From a bacterium (GTDB lineage: Bacteria; Sysuimicrobiota; Sysuimicrobiia; Sysuimicrobiales; Humicultoraceae), in assembly GCA_030018905.1 (NCBI GenBank), contig JASEHJ010000011.1, positions 1-32,692 of the forward strand: DNA of 32,692 nucleotides. The letters are read 5' to 3'. Position 1 is the first letter of the stretch. The number at the start of each line of letters is the position of its first letter. The notes below the pieces were generated by a model. It made no database searches. It was not told where the DNA came from and saw nothing but the letters and a program-made list of their open reading frames with translations. Positions 23,069 through 30,755 of this stretch are shown here, piece by piece. The translations under genes and the position numbers were made by a program.

Positions 23069-24223
23069 TCACAGGAGTGCCGCTGCCTGAGCAGAAGCGG
23101 CTCCCTTCGGCAACCGGACTCCCTCGGCGGAAAGGACGGCCTCCAGCGCGCTGAGAAGCAACAGGACCCAGCGCGGCTGGCTCGAGTGTCCCATCAGGCC
23201 GACCCTCCAGATCCTGCCCCGCAGCGGCCCCAGCCCGCCGGCGATCTCGATCCCGTACTCCCGCAGCATCCGGGTGCGCACGCGGGCATCGTCCACCCCT
23301 TCGGGGATGGTAACCGTCGTGATGGTGGGCGACCGATCGGGCTCGGCGGCCAGCAGCTCCAGGCCCATGGCCCGCACTCCCGCCCAAAGGGCTCGGGTGT
23401 TACGCCAGTGACGTGCCACCCGGGCCTCAATTCCCTCCTCCACTACCAGCCTGAGCGCCGCGCGCATCGCGTAGATCTGCTGCACCGGCACGGTGTGGTG
23501 ATATGCATGCGCGGGTCCCCAGTACTTCCACAGGCCCTCGAGATCCAGGTAGAAGGCGGCGGGCGCACCCCGGCCGCGCGTGCGCGCGTGCACCGTCAGC
23601 GGCGCCATTCCGGGAGGCGCGCTCAGGCACTTCTGACTCCCGCTGTAGCAGGCGTCAATGCCCCACCCGTCCACCGGCAGCTCGGCTCCGGCCAGCGAGG
23701 CGACCGCGTCCACCAGGAACGTCGCGCCGTGTTCGTGCGCCACGCGGGCAAGATCGGTCAGGGGCTGCAGCACTCCCGTTGAGGTCTCGACGTGCACCAC
23801 CGCCACGCAGGTTATCCCACGGCCTCCGGGGCGCGATGCCAGCGTGCGCTCGAGATCGGCCGCGTTCACCGCTCGCCCCCAGGGCGCTTCGACCCTGACC
23901 ACCTCGGCGCCGATCCGGGTTGCGATCTCGACGATGCGGTCGGCGAAGAACCCGGCGGTGCAGACGGCCAGCCCCTCGCCCGGTTTCACCATGTGCAGCA
24001 GCGCCGCCTCCATCCCCGCGGTCCCTGTACCAGAGACCGGCAGCGCCAGCTCGTTCTCGGTCTGGAACACACGGCGCAGCAGAGCGACGGTCTCGTCGAG
24101 AATGAGGAGCATGTCGGGGTCCATGTGTCCGAGCAGTGGCTGCGCAAGTGCCTCGGTGACCTCGGGGGGGAGCAGGCTTGGCCCGGGGCCAAGGAGGATT
24201 CGCTCGCCGGGAGTCGTGCTCAT
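23069..24223 (-). CDS. Class V aminotransferase, alanine/serine-glyoxylate type
   Basis: A 384-aa PLP enzyme of the alanine-glyoxylate/serine-glyoxylate/(S)-ureidoglycine-glyoxylate group. The N-terminal LLGPGPSLLPPEV and GHMDPD match the family's GP.P and GH.dp motifs. SGTGTAGMEA binds PLP phosphate, DAVASL carries the ring-stacking Asp, and SGSQKCLSAPPG holds the Schiff-base Lys198. ATG 24223 has a strong AAGGAGG site. Downstream, 17 bases away, is lutA. With glycerate 2-kinase in the same block, a serine-glyoxylate route (glyoxylate to glycine, serine to hydroxypyruvate) is plausible. Pyridoxamine-pyruvate or phosphonate-specific relatives cannot be excluded by motif alone. Confidence 0.87.
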   Translation of the reverse strand: MSTTPGERILLGPGPSLLPPEVTEALAQPLLGHMDPDMLLILDETVALLRRVFQTENELALPVSGTGTAGMEAALLHMVKPGEGLAVCTAGFFADRIVEIATRIGAEVVRVEAPWGRAVNAADLERTLASRPGGRGITCVAVVHVETSTGVLQPLTDLARVAHEHGATFLVDAVASLAGAELPVDGWGIDACYSGSQKCLSAPPGMAPLTVHARTRGRGAPAAFYLDLEGLWKYWGPAHAYHHTVPVQQIYAMRAALRLVVEEGIEARVARHWRNTRALWAGVRAMGLELLAAEPDRSPTITTVTIPEGVDDARVRTRMLREYGIEIAGGLGPLRGRIWRVGLMGHSSQPRWVLLLLSALEAVLSAEGVRLPKGAASAQAAALL

Positions 24224-24276
24224 CGGTGCCTCCTTCTGGAATGTGCGGCAGTGCGTCGCCGTGCTCTATCCCGATA

Positions 24277-25320
24277 CTATTCGTTCTCCCCGCCGGGCGC
24301 CAATACCTCGGCGACCGACTTCATGGCGCACTCGCGCAGGAACCGCGCACCCTGCTCGGGCACTACGGGGTTGATGTAGAACCCAGAACCCCACTCGAAC
24401 CCGGCGACCTGCGTCAGCCGCGGCATGATCTCAAGGTGCCAATGGTAGAAGTGCCCGGCGTGATCGGAATAGGGCGCGGTGTGCACGATGTAGTTGTACG
24501 GAGGGTTGTTCAGGCACGAGTGCAGCGCGTGCAGCGTTGTCCGCAGCGCCTCCGCAAACGGGAGGACGTCGCCCTCGTCCAGCGCCCCGAACGAGGCCCG
24601 GTGCTCCTTGGGCATCAGCCAGGTCTCGAAGGGAAAGCGCGCCGCGTAGGGCTGCAGCGCCACGAACCGCTCGTTCTCGAAAACGATCCGGTCGCGGACC
24701 GCCAGTTCTTGCTCAATCAGGCGACAGAAGACACACACCCCGTTGCGACCGAAGTGTCGCTCTGACGCTTCCAGCTCCTCGGCCGCGCGTTTGGGGATGA
24801 CCGGCAGGGCGATGAGCTGCGAGTGCGGGTGGGACAACGAGGCGCCGGCGGCACGGCCGTGGTTGCGGAAGAGCAGCGCGTACTCAAACCGGTCGTCGCC
24901 GTCCAGGTCCCGATAGCGCTGCAGGTAGGCCCTGACCACGTTGGCCACCTCGCGGACCGGCATCAGGCCGAGGTGGGTGTGATGATCGGTCGTCTCGATG
25001 ATGACCTCGTGCGCTCCAACCCCGTCCATGCGCGTGAACATGCCGGTGCTGCTGCGCGTGGTGTCGCCTTCGATGCGCAGCGCCGGGAACTTGTTAGAAA
25101 CGACCCGCACCTGCCAGCCGGGCGCATTTCGCGCCGTGCCGGGGTCGCGGACGGCGAAGATCTCGGGCGGCGTCCGGGCCTCGCGGCCGGAACAGAACGG
25201 GCAGTGCTCCAGGTCGTTTACCTCCACCGGCGGCGTCGAGAAATCGGTGGGCCGCGCCGCCCGCTCGGTGGCGATGATCACCCAGCGGCCGGAGATCGGA
25301 TCGGTGCGCAGTTCAGGCAA
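24277..25320 (-). CDS. galT: Galactose-1-phosphate uridylyltransferase
   Basis: Swaps UMP between UDP-glucose and galactose-1-phosphate in the Leloir pathway. The protein has 347 aa. The nucleophile motif is SHPHSQ with His164-Pro-His166, where His166 takes the UMP. Zinc-site cysteines lie in HCPFCSGRE (Cys40, Cys43). A second CxxC (Cys196, Cys199) follows. Start MPELRTDPISGRWV is the conserved family N-terminus. It sits 32 bp after glgA on the same strand, a pairing seen in many thermophilic and anaerobic lineages. In that setting GalT may feed hexose phosphates into ADP/UDP-glucose for glycogen. galK and galE are not in the window. Confidence 0.94.
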   Translation of the reverse strand: MPELRTDPISGRWVIIATERAARPTDFSTPPVEVNDLEHCPFCSGREARTPPEIFAVRDPGTARNAPGWQVRVVSNKFPALRIEGDTTRSSTGMFTRMDGVGAHEVIIETTDHHTHLGLMPVREVANVVRAYLQRYRDLDGDDRFEYALLFRNHGRAAGASLSHPHSQLIALPVIPKRAAEELEASERHFGRNGVCVFCRLIEQELAVRDRIVFENERFVALQPYAARFPFETWLMPKEHRASFGALDEGDVLPFAEALRTTLHALHSCLNNPPYNYIVHTAPYSDHAGHFYHWHLEIMPRLTQVAGFEWGSGFYINPVVPEQGARFLRECAMKSVAEVLAPGGENE

Positions 25321-25352
25321 GACCGTTCACCTCGCTCACAAGATGTGCTGCC

Positions 25353-26798
25353 TCAGGACGGCCGCTCCGCGGCCCGCCGGACGGTGGCATCGTACAGTTC
25401 GAGATACCGGCCGGCAACCCTGTCCCACGAGAAGTCCGCCCGCATCCCGACCTGCTGCAGCGACCGCCACAGGAGCGGGTCGCGGTAGGCGGCAACGGCA
25501 CGGCCGATTGCCGCCACCAGCGCCTCCGGGGTGTAGTCGTCGAAGACGAACCCATTGGCGCACCCAAGGCGCAGGTTCTCCGGCGTGGCGTCTACAATGC
25601 TGTCCGCCAACCCGCCGGTACGCCGCACCACAGGTTGGGTACCGTAGCGAAGACTGTAGAGCTGGTTGAGGCCTGAGGGCTCGAAGCGCGAGGGCATCAG
25701 GAAGATGTCGGCGCCTGCCTCGATCCGGTGCGCTAGTCCCTCGTCGAACCCTATGATGACACGCACCTGGTGAGGGAACCGGGCGGACGCGGCTCGGAAC
25801 GCCTCCTCGAAGGCGGGCTCACCCGCGCCCAGGATGACTACCTGCGCCCCGGTCGCGACGATCGCATCCAGCGCGGCGGCCACCAGGTCGAACCCCTTCT
25901 GGGGCGCCAGCCGGGCAACGGTCCCGATCAGGGGCGCGTAGGCCTGGACCGGCAGGTCCATCTCCTGTTGAAGCGCCGCCTTGCATCGGGCCTTCCCGGC
26001 AAGGTCGCCGGCGTGATACCGGGCCGGGATGTGCGGGTCCACGCTCGGATCCCACAGCGCGTAGTCCACGCCGTTTAGGATCCCGAACAGGTCGGCCGAG
26101 CGCGCCCGCAGCAGCCCGTCCAACCCGGCTCCGAACTCCTCGGTCTGGATCTCCCTGGCGTAGGTCTCGCTCACGGTGCTCAGGGCGTGCGAGTATACCA
26201 GACCCGCCTTCATGACGTTGACGTTCCCGTAGAACTCCAGGCCGTCCGGCGTGAAGGTCTCGGGGGGCAGGCAACTCAACGGAAACTGCTCGCCCGGAAA
26301 GATCCCCTGGTGAGCCAGGTTGTGCACGGTGAACAGGGTCGGAAGAGGGTTGCGGTGTGCCCGGAGGTAAGCAGGTATGAGCGCGGTGTGCCAGTCGTGG
26401 CAGTGCACTAGGTCCGGCGTCCAGGTCTTGTGCATCAGCCCCAGCGCGGATTGACAGAAGAAGGCGAACCGCACCAGGTTGTCCTCGAAGTCCCGTCCTC
26501 CTTCGCCGTAGAGACCGCCGCGGTCATAGAGGAAGGGCTGGTCCAGGAAGTAGTGTGGCACGCCGTCGGAGGATGTCCCCATCCAGACCGCGCCCTCGAG
26601 CGCAGTCCCACCGATGACGCTGTATACCTGCTGCACCGGCTCGAGCCCGTTGCGGTTTATGCCGCGGTAGCGCGGCATCATCACCCGCACGTCCAGGCCC
26701 TTGCGGCGCAGCGCCGCGGGTAGGGCCCCGGCCACGTCCGCAAGCCCTCCGGTCTTCGCGTACGGCACCGCCTCACACGCGCAGAACAGAACCTTCAT
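25353..26798 (-). CDS. glgA: Glycogen synthase (ADP-glucose type, GT5)
   Basis: Adds glucose from ADP-glucose to growing glycogen chains; 481 aa. ATG 26798 gives the normal start MKVLFCACEAVPYAKTGGLADV with the nucleotide-binding KTGGL (Lys15). An open frame runs 28 codons upstream without resemblance to GlgA. The second Rossmann half contains GTVARLAPQKGFDL and the catalytic-acid loop PSRFEPSGLNQLYSLRYGTQPVVRRTGGL, broken here only for description; usual bacterial GlgA has FEPCGL, so Ser replaces Cys. Only 13 bp separate it from glycerate 2-kinase. glgB, glgC and glgP are not in the window. Confidence 0.94.
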   Translation of the reverse strand: MKVLFCACEAVPYAKTGGLADVAGALPAALRRKGLDVRVMMPRYRGINRNGLEPVQQVYSVIGGTALEGAVWMGTSSDGVPHYFLDQPFLYDRGGLYGEGGRDFEDNLVRFAFFCQSALGLMHKTWTPDLVHCHDWHTALIPAYLRAHRNPLPTLFTVHNLAHQGIFPGEQFPLSCLPPETFTPDGLEFYGNVNVMKAGLVYSHALSTVSETYAREIQTEEFGAGLDGLLRARSADLFGILNGVDYALWDPSVDPHIPARYHAGDLAGKARCKAALQQEMDLPVQAYAPLIGTVARLAPQKGFDLVAAALDAIVATGAQVVILGAGEPAFEEAFRAASARFPHQVRVIIGFDEGLAHRIEAGADIFLMPSRFEPSGLNQLYSLRYGTQPVVRRTGGLADSIVDATPENLRLGCANGFVFDDYTPEALVAAIGRAVAAYRDPLLWRSLQQVGMRADFSWDRVAGRYLELYDATVRRAAERPS

Positions 26799-26811
26799 GG
26801 ATCGCTCGCCC

Positions 26812-28185
26812 TCACCTTGTCTCCTGTGCAGGCCCGATGAGCCCCAGCCACAGGTCGTTGACGTTCGTGTTCGTTGGTCCACTGATGATCAGGTCGCCCA
26901 ACGCGTCAAAGAACGCGTAGGCGTCGTTGTTGGCCAGAGCCGCAACCGGGTCGAGCCCCATGGCGCGGGCCCGCGCCAACGTTGTCCCATCGGCCACCGC
27001 GCCCGCGGCATCGGTGGGCCCGTCGGTCCCGTCGGTCCCGAACGCCGCCACCAACGTCTGCGGGAGTCCGGCGATGATCTCGGCGCAGGCCAGCGCCAGT
27101 TCCTGGTTGCGACCTCCCCGGCCCGTCCCCCGCACCGTCACCGTGGTCTCGCCGCCCATGATCAGGCATGCCGGATGCGGGCGTGACTTCCCGGCGGCCC
27201 GCTCGTTGCGCACCTGCGCGCCGAACCGCGCCCCTACGTCGCGCGCCTCGCCTTCGGTGTCGGTCGCAGACAAAACAACATGATAGCCCAACTCCTTGGC
27301 CTGCTCAACCGCTGCGTCCGCGGCCAGGGTGATGTCGCCGACCACCACGGTCCGCGCCCCGGCAAAGGACGGGTCACCTGGTTTGGGGGTCTCGGGGACG
27401 TCACCTGCCGCGCCGCGCTCCAGATACCCGCGGACCGGGGCGGGCAGCGCGCCGCGCAGCCCGTAGCGGTCCACCACCGCCAGCGCATCGGCAAAGGTAG
27501 TCGGATCGGGCACGGTCGGGCCCGAGGCGATGGCGTCGAGAGGATTTCCGAGAACGTCGGAAAGAATCAGCGTCACAACCTCTGCGGGCGCCGCCCGGCG
27601 GGCCAGCCATCCGCCCTTCACCCTGGAGAGGTGCTTGCGGACGGCGTTCACCTCGGTGATCGTGGCGCCCGAGCGCAGCAGCAGGTCGGTCGTGGCGATC
27701 TTCTCTTCCAGCGTCATGCCCTCGGCAGGCATCGGCAACAGGGCCGAACCCCCGCCGGAGATCAGCACGAACACTAGATCGCCCTTTCCGGCGCCACCAA
27801 CGATGTCGACAATCCGACCGGCTGCCTGCAGGCCGGCAGCATCGGGCAGTGGGTGGCCGGCCTCGGAGACCTGGATCCGCTGAAGAGGCCCGCGGTATCC
27901 GTACTTGGTGGTGACGGCTCCACCGGCAATGCGGTCGCCCAGCACGGCTTCCAGCGCCGAGGCCATCCGCGCCGAGGCCTTGCCCGCGCCCACCACGAAG
28001 ATACGGCCGTCTGGGGCAAGATCGCAGGGTTCGCCGCCGATCATCAGGCTCTCCCCATCCCACCGTAGGGCGCGGAGCACGGCTCCTGCGGGATCGGCGG
28101 CGGCCACCGCCGATCCCAGGATCTGGGCGGCGTGGCGGCGCAGTCCCGCGGTCTCGCCGTGAAACAGCCGGCCGTCAACGTTCAT
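26812..28185 (-). CDS. gckA: Glycerate 2-kinase (MOFRL/TtuD family)
   Basis: Phosphorylates D-glycerate at C2, giving 2-phosphoglycerate for glycolysis or gluconeogenesis. The protein is 457 aa from ATG 28185. The N-terminal half has VVGAGKASARMASALE, then VFVLISGGGSALLPMPAEG, EVNAVRKHLSRVKGG and LSDVLGNPLDAIASGPT. The C-terminal half is the MOFRL domain with MGGETTVTVRGTGRGGRNQELAL and FGTDGTDGPTDAAGA. All conserved blocks are in order and length is normal. The start overlaps the MBL-hydrolase stop (ATGA). Together with the class V aminotransferase two genes on, it points to serine/glyoxylate-derived hydroxypyruvate and glycerate recovery, although no hydroxypyruvate reductase is visible. 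Confidence 0.92.
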   Translation of the reverse strand: MNVDGRLFHGETAGLRRHAAQILGSAVAAADPAGAVLRALRWDGESLMIGGEPCDLAPDGRIFVVGAGKASARMASALEAVLGDRIAGGAVTTKYGYRGPLQRIQVSEAGHPLPDAAGLQAAGRIVDIVGGAGKGDLVFVLISGGGSALLPMPAEGMTLEEKIATTDLLLRSGATITEVNAVRKHLSRVKGGWLARRAAPAEVVTLILSDVLGNPLDAIASGPTVPDPTTFADALAVVDRYGLRGALPAPVRGYLERGAAGDVPETPKPGDPSFAGARTVVVGDITLAADAAVEQAKELGYHVVLSATDTEGEARDVGARFGAQVRNERAAGKSRPHPACLIMGGETTVTVRGTGRGGRNQELALACAEIIAGLPQTLVAAFGTDGTDGPTDAAGAVADGTTLARARAMGLDPVAALANNDAYAFFDALGDLIISGPTNTNVNDLWLGLIGPAQETR

Positions 28186-28991
28186 CGCGCACCAGGCGCG
28201 GGCGAAGCGGTCCACCACGACCCGCCGCGGTTGGGGCGGACCGCCTCAACCCGCACGCCGCGCGCCTCGGCGGCGTCCAGCGCGGCCCTAACGGTGTCGC
28301 GTGCCAGCGGCGCGAGATTGTTCGCCTCGCTCAGGTGGACCAGACAGATGGTCTGCGGCCTGCCGTCGGCCGCGGCGACCGCCGCGCGCGCCGCACCGTC
28401 GTTGGACAGGTGCCCCTGCGCGCCGACGATGCGGTTCTTGAGGAACCACGGATAGGACGAGACCGCCATGAGACCCAGGTCGTAGTTGGCCTCCAGGACG
28501 AACAGGTCGGCGCCGCAGGCGCGCGCGAGCAACTCATCGGTAACTTCGCCCAGATCAGTGGCGATGGTCGCGCGCACGCCGTCCCTGGAGAGCATGAACC
28601 CTACGGGCTCCGCGGCATCATGAGGAAGCGGGAATGACGTCACCTCCACGGACCCCAGTGCAAACGGCCTCCCCGGTCTGAACAACTCCACGCGGACGCC
28701 GGCAAGCAACGGACCCGCTGCCCTGAGGGTAGGCTCGTTGGCCAGCACCACGGCGCCTGTTGCGCGGGCGACGGCCGCCGCTCCTCTGGCGTGATCGTCG
28801 TGCTCGTGGGTCAGGAGGATCGCGTCCAGGCGCGGTACCCGGCCATCTTCCCCGATCTCCCTCAGAACCGCCTCGGCCGTCAGCCCCGCGTCAACCAGGA
28901 AGCGTGTTAGTCCTGCCTCGACCAGGATCGCGTTGCCTGAGCTGCCGCTGCGCAGCACTCGCACGCGGAGCGGACTCTGCCGCAGTGTCAC
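28182..28991 (-). CDS. MBL-fold metallohydrolase (YycJ/WalJ-like)
   Basis: A 269-aa metallo-beta-lactamase-fold hydrolase. The metal motif THEHDDH, the later His in PLPHDAAEP, and Asp in IATDLGEV are all present, as is SGSSGNAILVE at the start, characteristic of the YycJ/WalJ branch. GHLSNDGAA and VHLSEANN also match that branch. Relatives are proposed 5'-exonucleases or nucleases; the role is not settled. Start GTG 28991 overlaps the sppA stop (GTGA) and its stop overlaps the glycerate-kinase start, so it is tightly inside the operon. Function here is inferred from family only. Confidence 0.85.
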   Translation of the reverse strand: MTLRQSPLRVRVLRSGSSGNAILVEAGLTRFLVDAGLTAEAVLREIGEDGRVPRLDAILLTHEHDDHARGAAAVARATGAVVLANEPTLRAAGPLLAGVRVELFRPGRPFALGSVEVTSFPLPHDAAEPVGFMLSRDGVRATIATDLGEVTDELLARACGADLFVLEANYDLGLMAVSSYPWFLKNRIVGAQGHLSNDGAARAAVAAADGRPQTICLVHLSEANNLAPLARDTVRAALDAAEARGVRVEAVRPNRGGSWWTASPAPGAR

Positions 28992-30715
28992 GAGCGCAGT
29001 AGCTCCTCGGCCTCAGGCATCAGGAGCAGAGCACCCTCCTCTGCCAACCCGGCCGCAACCCTGAAGGCCTCGACCGTCTCCGCCAGCGCGGCAAATCCGG
29101 TTGCCGCCACAGAGCCAATGGATGCCGAGGGAACGGCCGCTGCGTGCGGGGGCCGGATCGTGACAGTGATCGCACCCGCTGCGTCGGGGATCCCGGCCGT
29201 CTCGCGCGCCCGGCGCACCGCCAGAGGGAAATCCCCCATCTCGTCCACTAGCCCCTGCTCCATTGCCTGGCGGCCGGTCCACACGCGGCCGCGGGCGATG
29301 GCTTCAATCTCGGCCTCGCTCTTGGCGCGACCCCGGGCCGCCTTGCCCACGAAGCGCCGGTATACCGCTTGGATCTCGTGGCGGATCCGGTCGAGCTGGG
29401 TCGGGGTAAACGGCTCGAAGCCCGAGGGCATCGTGGCCGCATCGCCCCGCGCCACGACCTCGCGGTTGAGCCCGAGCCTGCCAAACAGACCGCGAGCCGT
29501 CAGCTTGCCGTTGATCACGCCGATCGAGCCGGTGACGGTCGCGGGCTGCGCGATGATCCGGCTGGCGCCGCAGGAGACATAGTAGCCGCCTGAGCCGGCC
29601 ACGTTACCCATGAACGCGACCACGGGCTTCCTGGCCTTGATGCGCTCAACCTCGCGCCAGATCAGGTCGCTGGCCAGCGCGGATCCGCCGCGCGAGTCCA
29701 CGTGGAAGACGACCGCGCGCACGCGCGGGTCGCGCTCCGCCGCCCTGAAGGCGCGGGCTACAGTCTCGGAGCCCGCGAATCTTCCTCCCACGAACGGCAG
29801 GGGAAGCGGCAGATCGCGGCTCTCGCCGGTAACGATCATGCCGATCAACTCAACGACGCCGATCACCGCGGCGCGTGAGCGCCACCGGTACGGCGTCTGC
29901 AGGCGCCTGCGGGCCTGCGCCCATGGACGCAGGGCGGCCGGGCGGGACGAGGATCCCAGGCGGGCGGGCAGCTCGTCCTCGTAGCAGATGCCGTCAACCA
30001 GCCCGGCGGTCCACGCATCGTGCGCGCTGAGCGGGGCGCGGTCCACGGCCGCGCGCACGGCGCCGGGATCGAGGCGCCGCGCCGTGGCCACATCCTCCAC
30101 GAACCCGGTCATCACCGAGTCGAGCACCGACTCGACGACCTCGCGGTGATGCTCGGAGAGGCCGGACCGCATGAACGGGTCGGCCGAGGTCTTGTACTCG
30201 GCGATCCGCTCGAACTCCGGGAGAATCCCGGCCCGATCGAACGCTTCGCGAAAGAAGGTGATCTCGGTGCGCAACCCCAGCACAATCCAGTGGCCGGCCT
30301 CGGGCATCCAGATTTCGTCGGCTGCCGCGGCTAGGTAGTAGTCAGGCAGATCGGCCTCCTGCAGGTAGGCGACAACCCGCTTGCCCCGGCCCCGGAACTC
30401 CTTCAGGGCCTCCCGTAGGCTCTGCACCGTCGCCATTCCGGCGCGCAGGCCGTGCACGCGCAGCACGATGCCGCGCACGCGCGCATCCCCGGCGATGCGC
30501 TCCAGCCGCTCCCTCAGCGCCTCCAGGCTCTCCTCCGGGCGCTGCAGGGGCCGCATCAGCATCCGCTGTGCCAGGGGCCGAGGCGCGGGGTTGCGCTCGG
30601 GGTACGAGCCCGTCAGCTCAACGATCACATAGTCCAGCGGCGGGCCGGGCAGGCGGGCCAGGGCGTTGGAAAGAAGGAGCAGGCCGTTGCGCACCAGATC
30701 CAGAATCCAGGTCAT
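28988..30715 (-). CDS. sppA: Signal peptide peptidase A, long tandem form
   Basis: A membrane-attached serine protease (S49) that degrades leftover signal peptides. The 575-aa length matches the E. coli-type protein with two fused S49 halves. The Lys/Ser dyad is split between halves as expected: Lys175 in AEYKTSADPF (N half) and Ser375 in GNVAGSGGYYVS (C half). An N-terminal hydrophobic stretch (ILDLVRNGLLLLSNALA) is weak as a membrane anchor and may be amphipathic. TVTGSIGVINGK is the typical oligomer/active-site block. The ATG has no Shine-Dalgarno; TAGAAT lies six bases upstream, so the mRNA may be leaderless. It is the first gene of the long minus-strand block. Confidence 0.92.
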   Translation of the reverse strand: MTWILDLVRNGLLLLSNALARLPGPPLDYVIVELTGSYPERNPAPRPLAQRMLMRPLQRPEESLEALRERLERIAGDARVRGIVLRVHGLRAGMATVQSLREALKEFRGRGKRVVAYLQEADLPDYYLAAAADEIWMPEAGHWIVLGLRTEITFFREAFDRAGILPEFERIAEYKTSADPFMRSGLSEHHREVVESVLDSVMTGFVEDVATARRLDPGAVRAAVDRAPLSAHDAWTAGLVDGICYEDELPARLGSSSRPAALRPWAQARRRLQTPYRWRSRAAVIGVVELIGMIVTGESRDLPLPLPFVGGRFAGSETVARAFRAAERDPRVRAVVFHVDSRGGSALASDLIWREVERIKARKPVVAFMGNVAGSGGYYVSCGASRIIAQPATVTGSIGVINGKLTARGLFGRLGLNREVVARGDAATMPSGFEPFTPTQLDRIRHEIQAVYRRFVGKAARGRAKSEAEIEAIARGRVWTGRQAMEQGLVDEMGDFPLAVRRARETAGIPDAAGAITVTIRPPHAAAVPSASIGSVAATGFAALAETVEAFRVAAGLAEEGALLLMPEAEELLRS

Positions 30716-30755
30716 GAGACTATTCTAACCACCGGCGACGACGACGCCTAGCGGT
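30716..30755 (-). promoter_or_regulatory. Divergent 40-bp promoter region, likely leaderless for sppA
   Basis: The whole space between the sppA and AGPS-like starts is 40 bp. On the minus strand TAGAAT (30727-30722) matches five of six -10 positions and ends six bases before the sppA ATG, which would place transcription start at the ATG itself. No clear -35 is visible. For the plus strand, TATTCT at 30721-30726 overlaps the same bases, giving a short leader without a ribosome-binding site. Confidence 0.4.
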
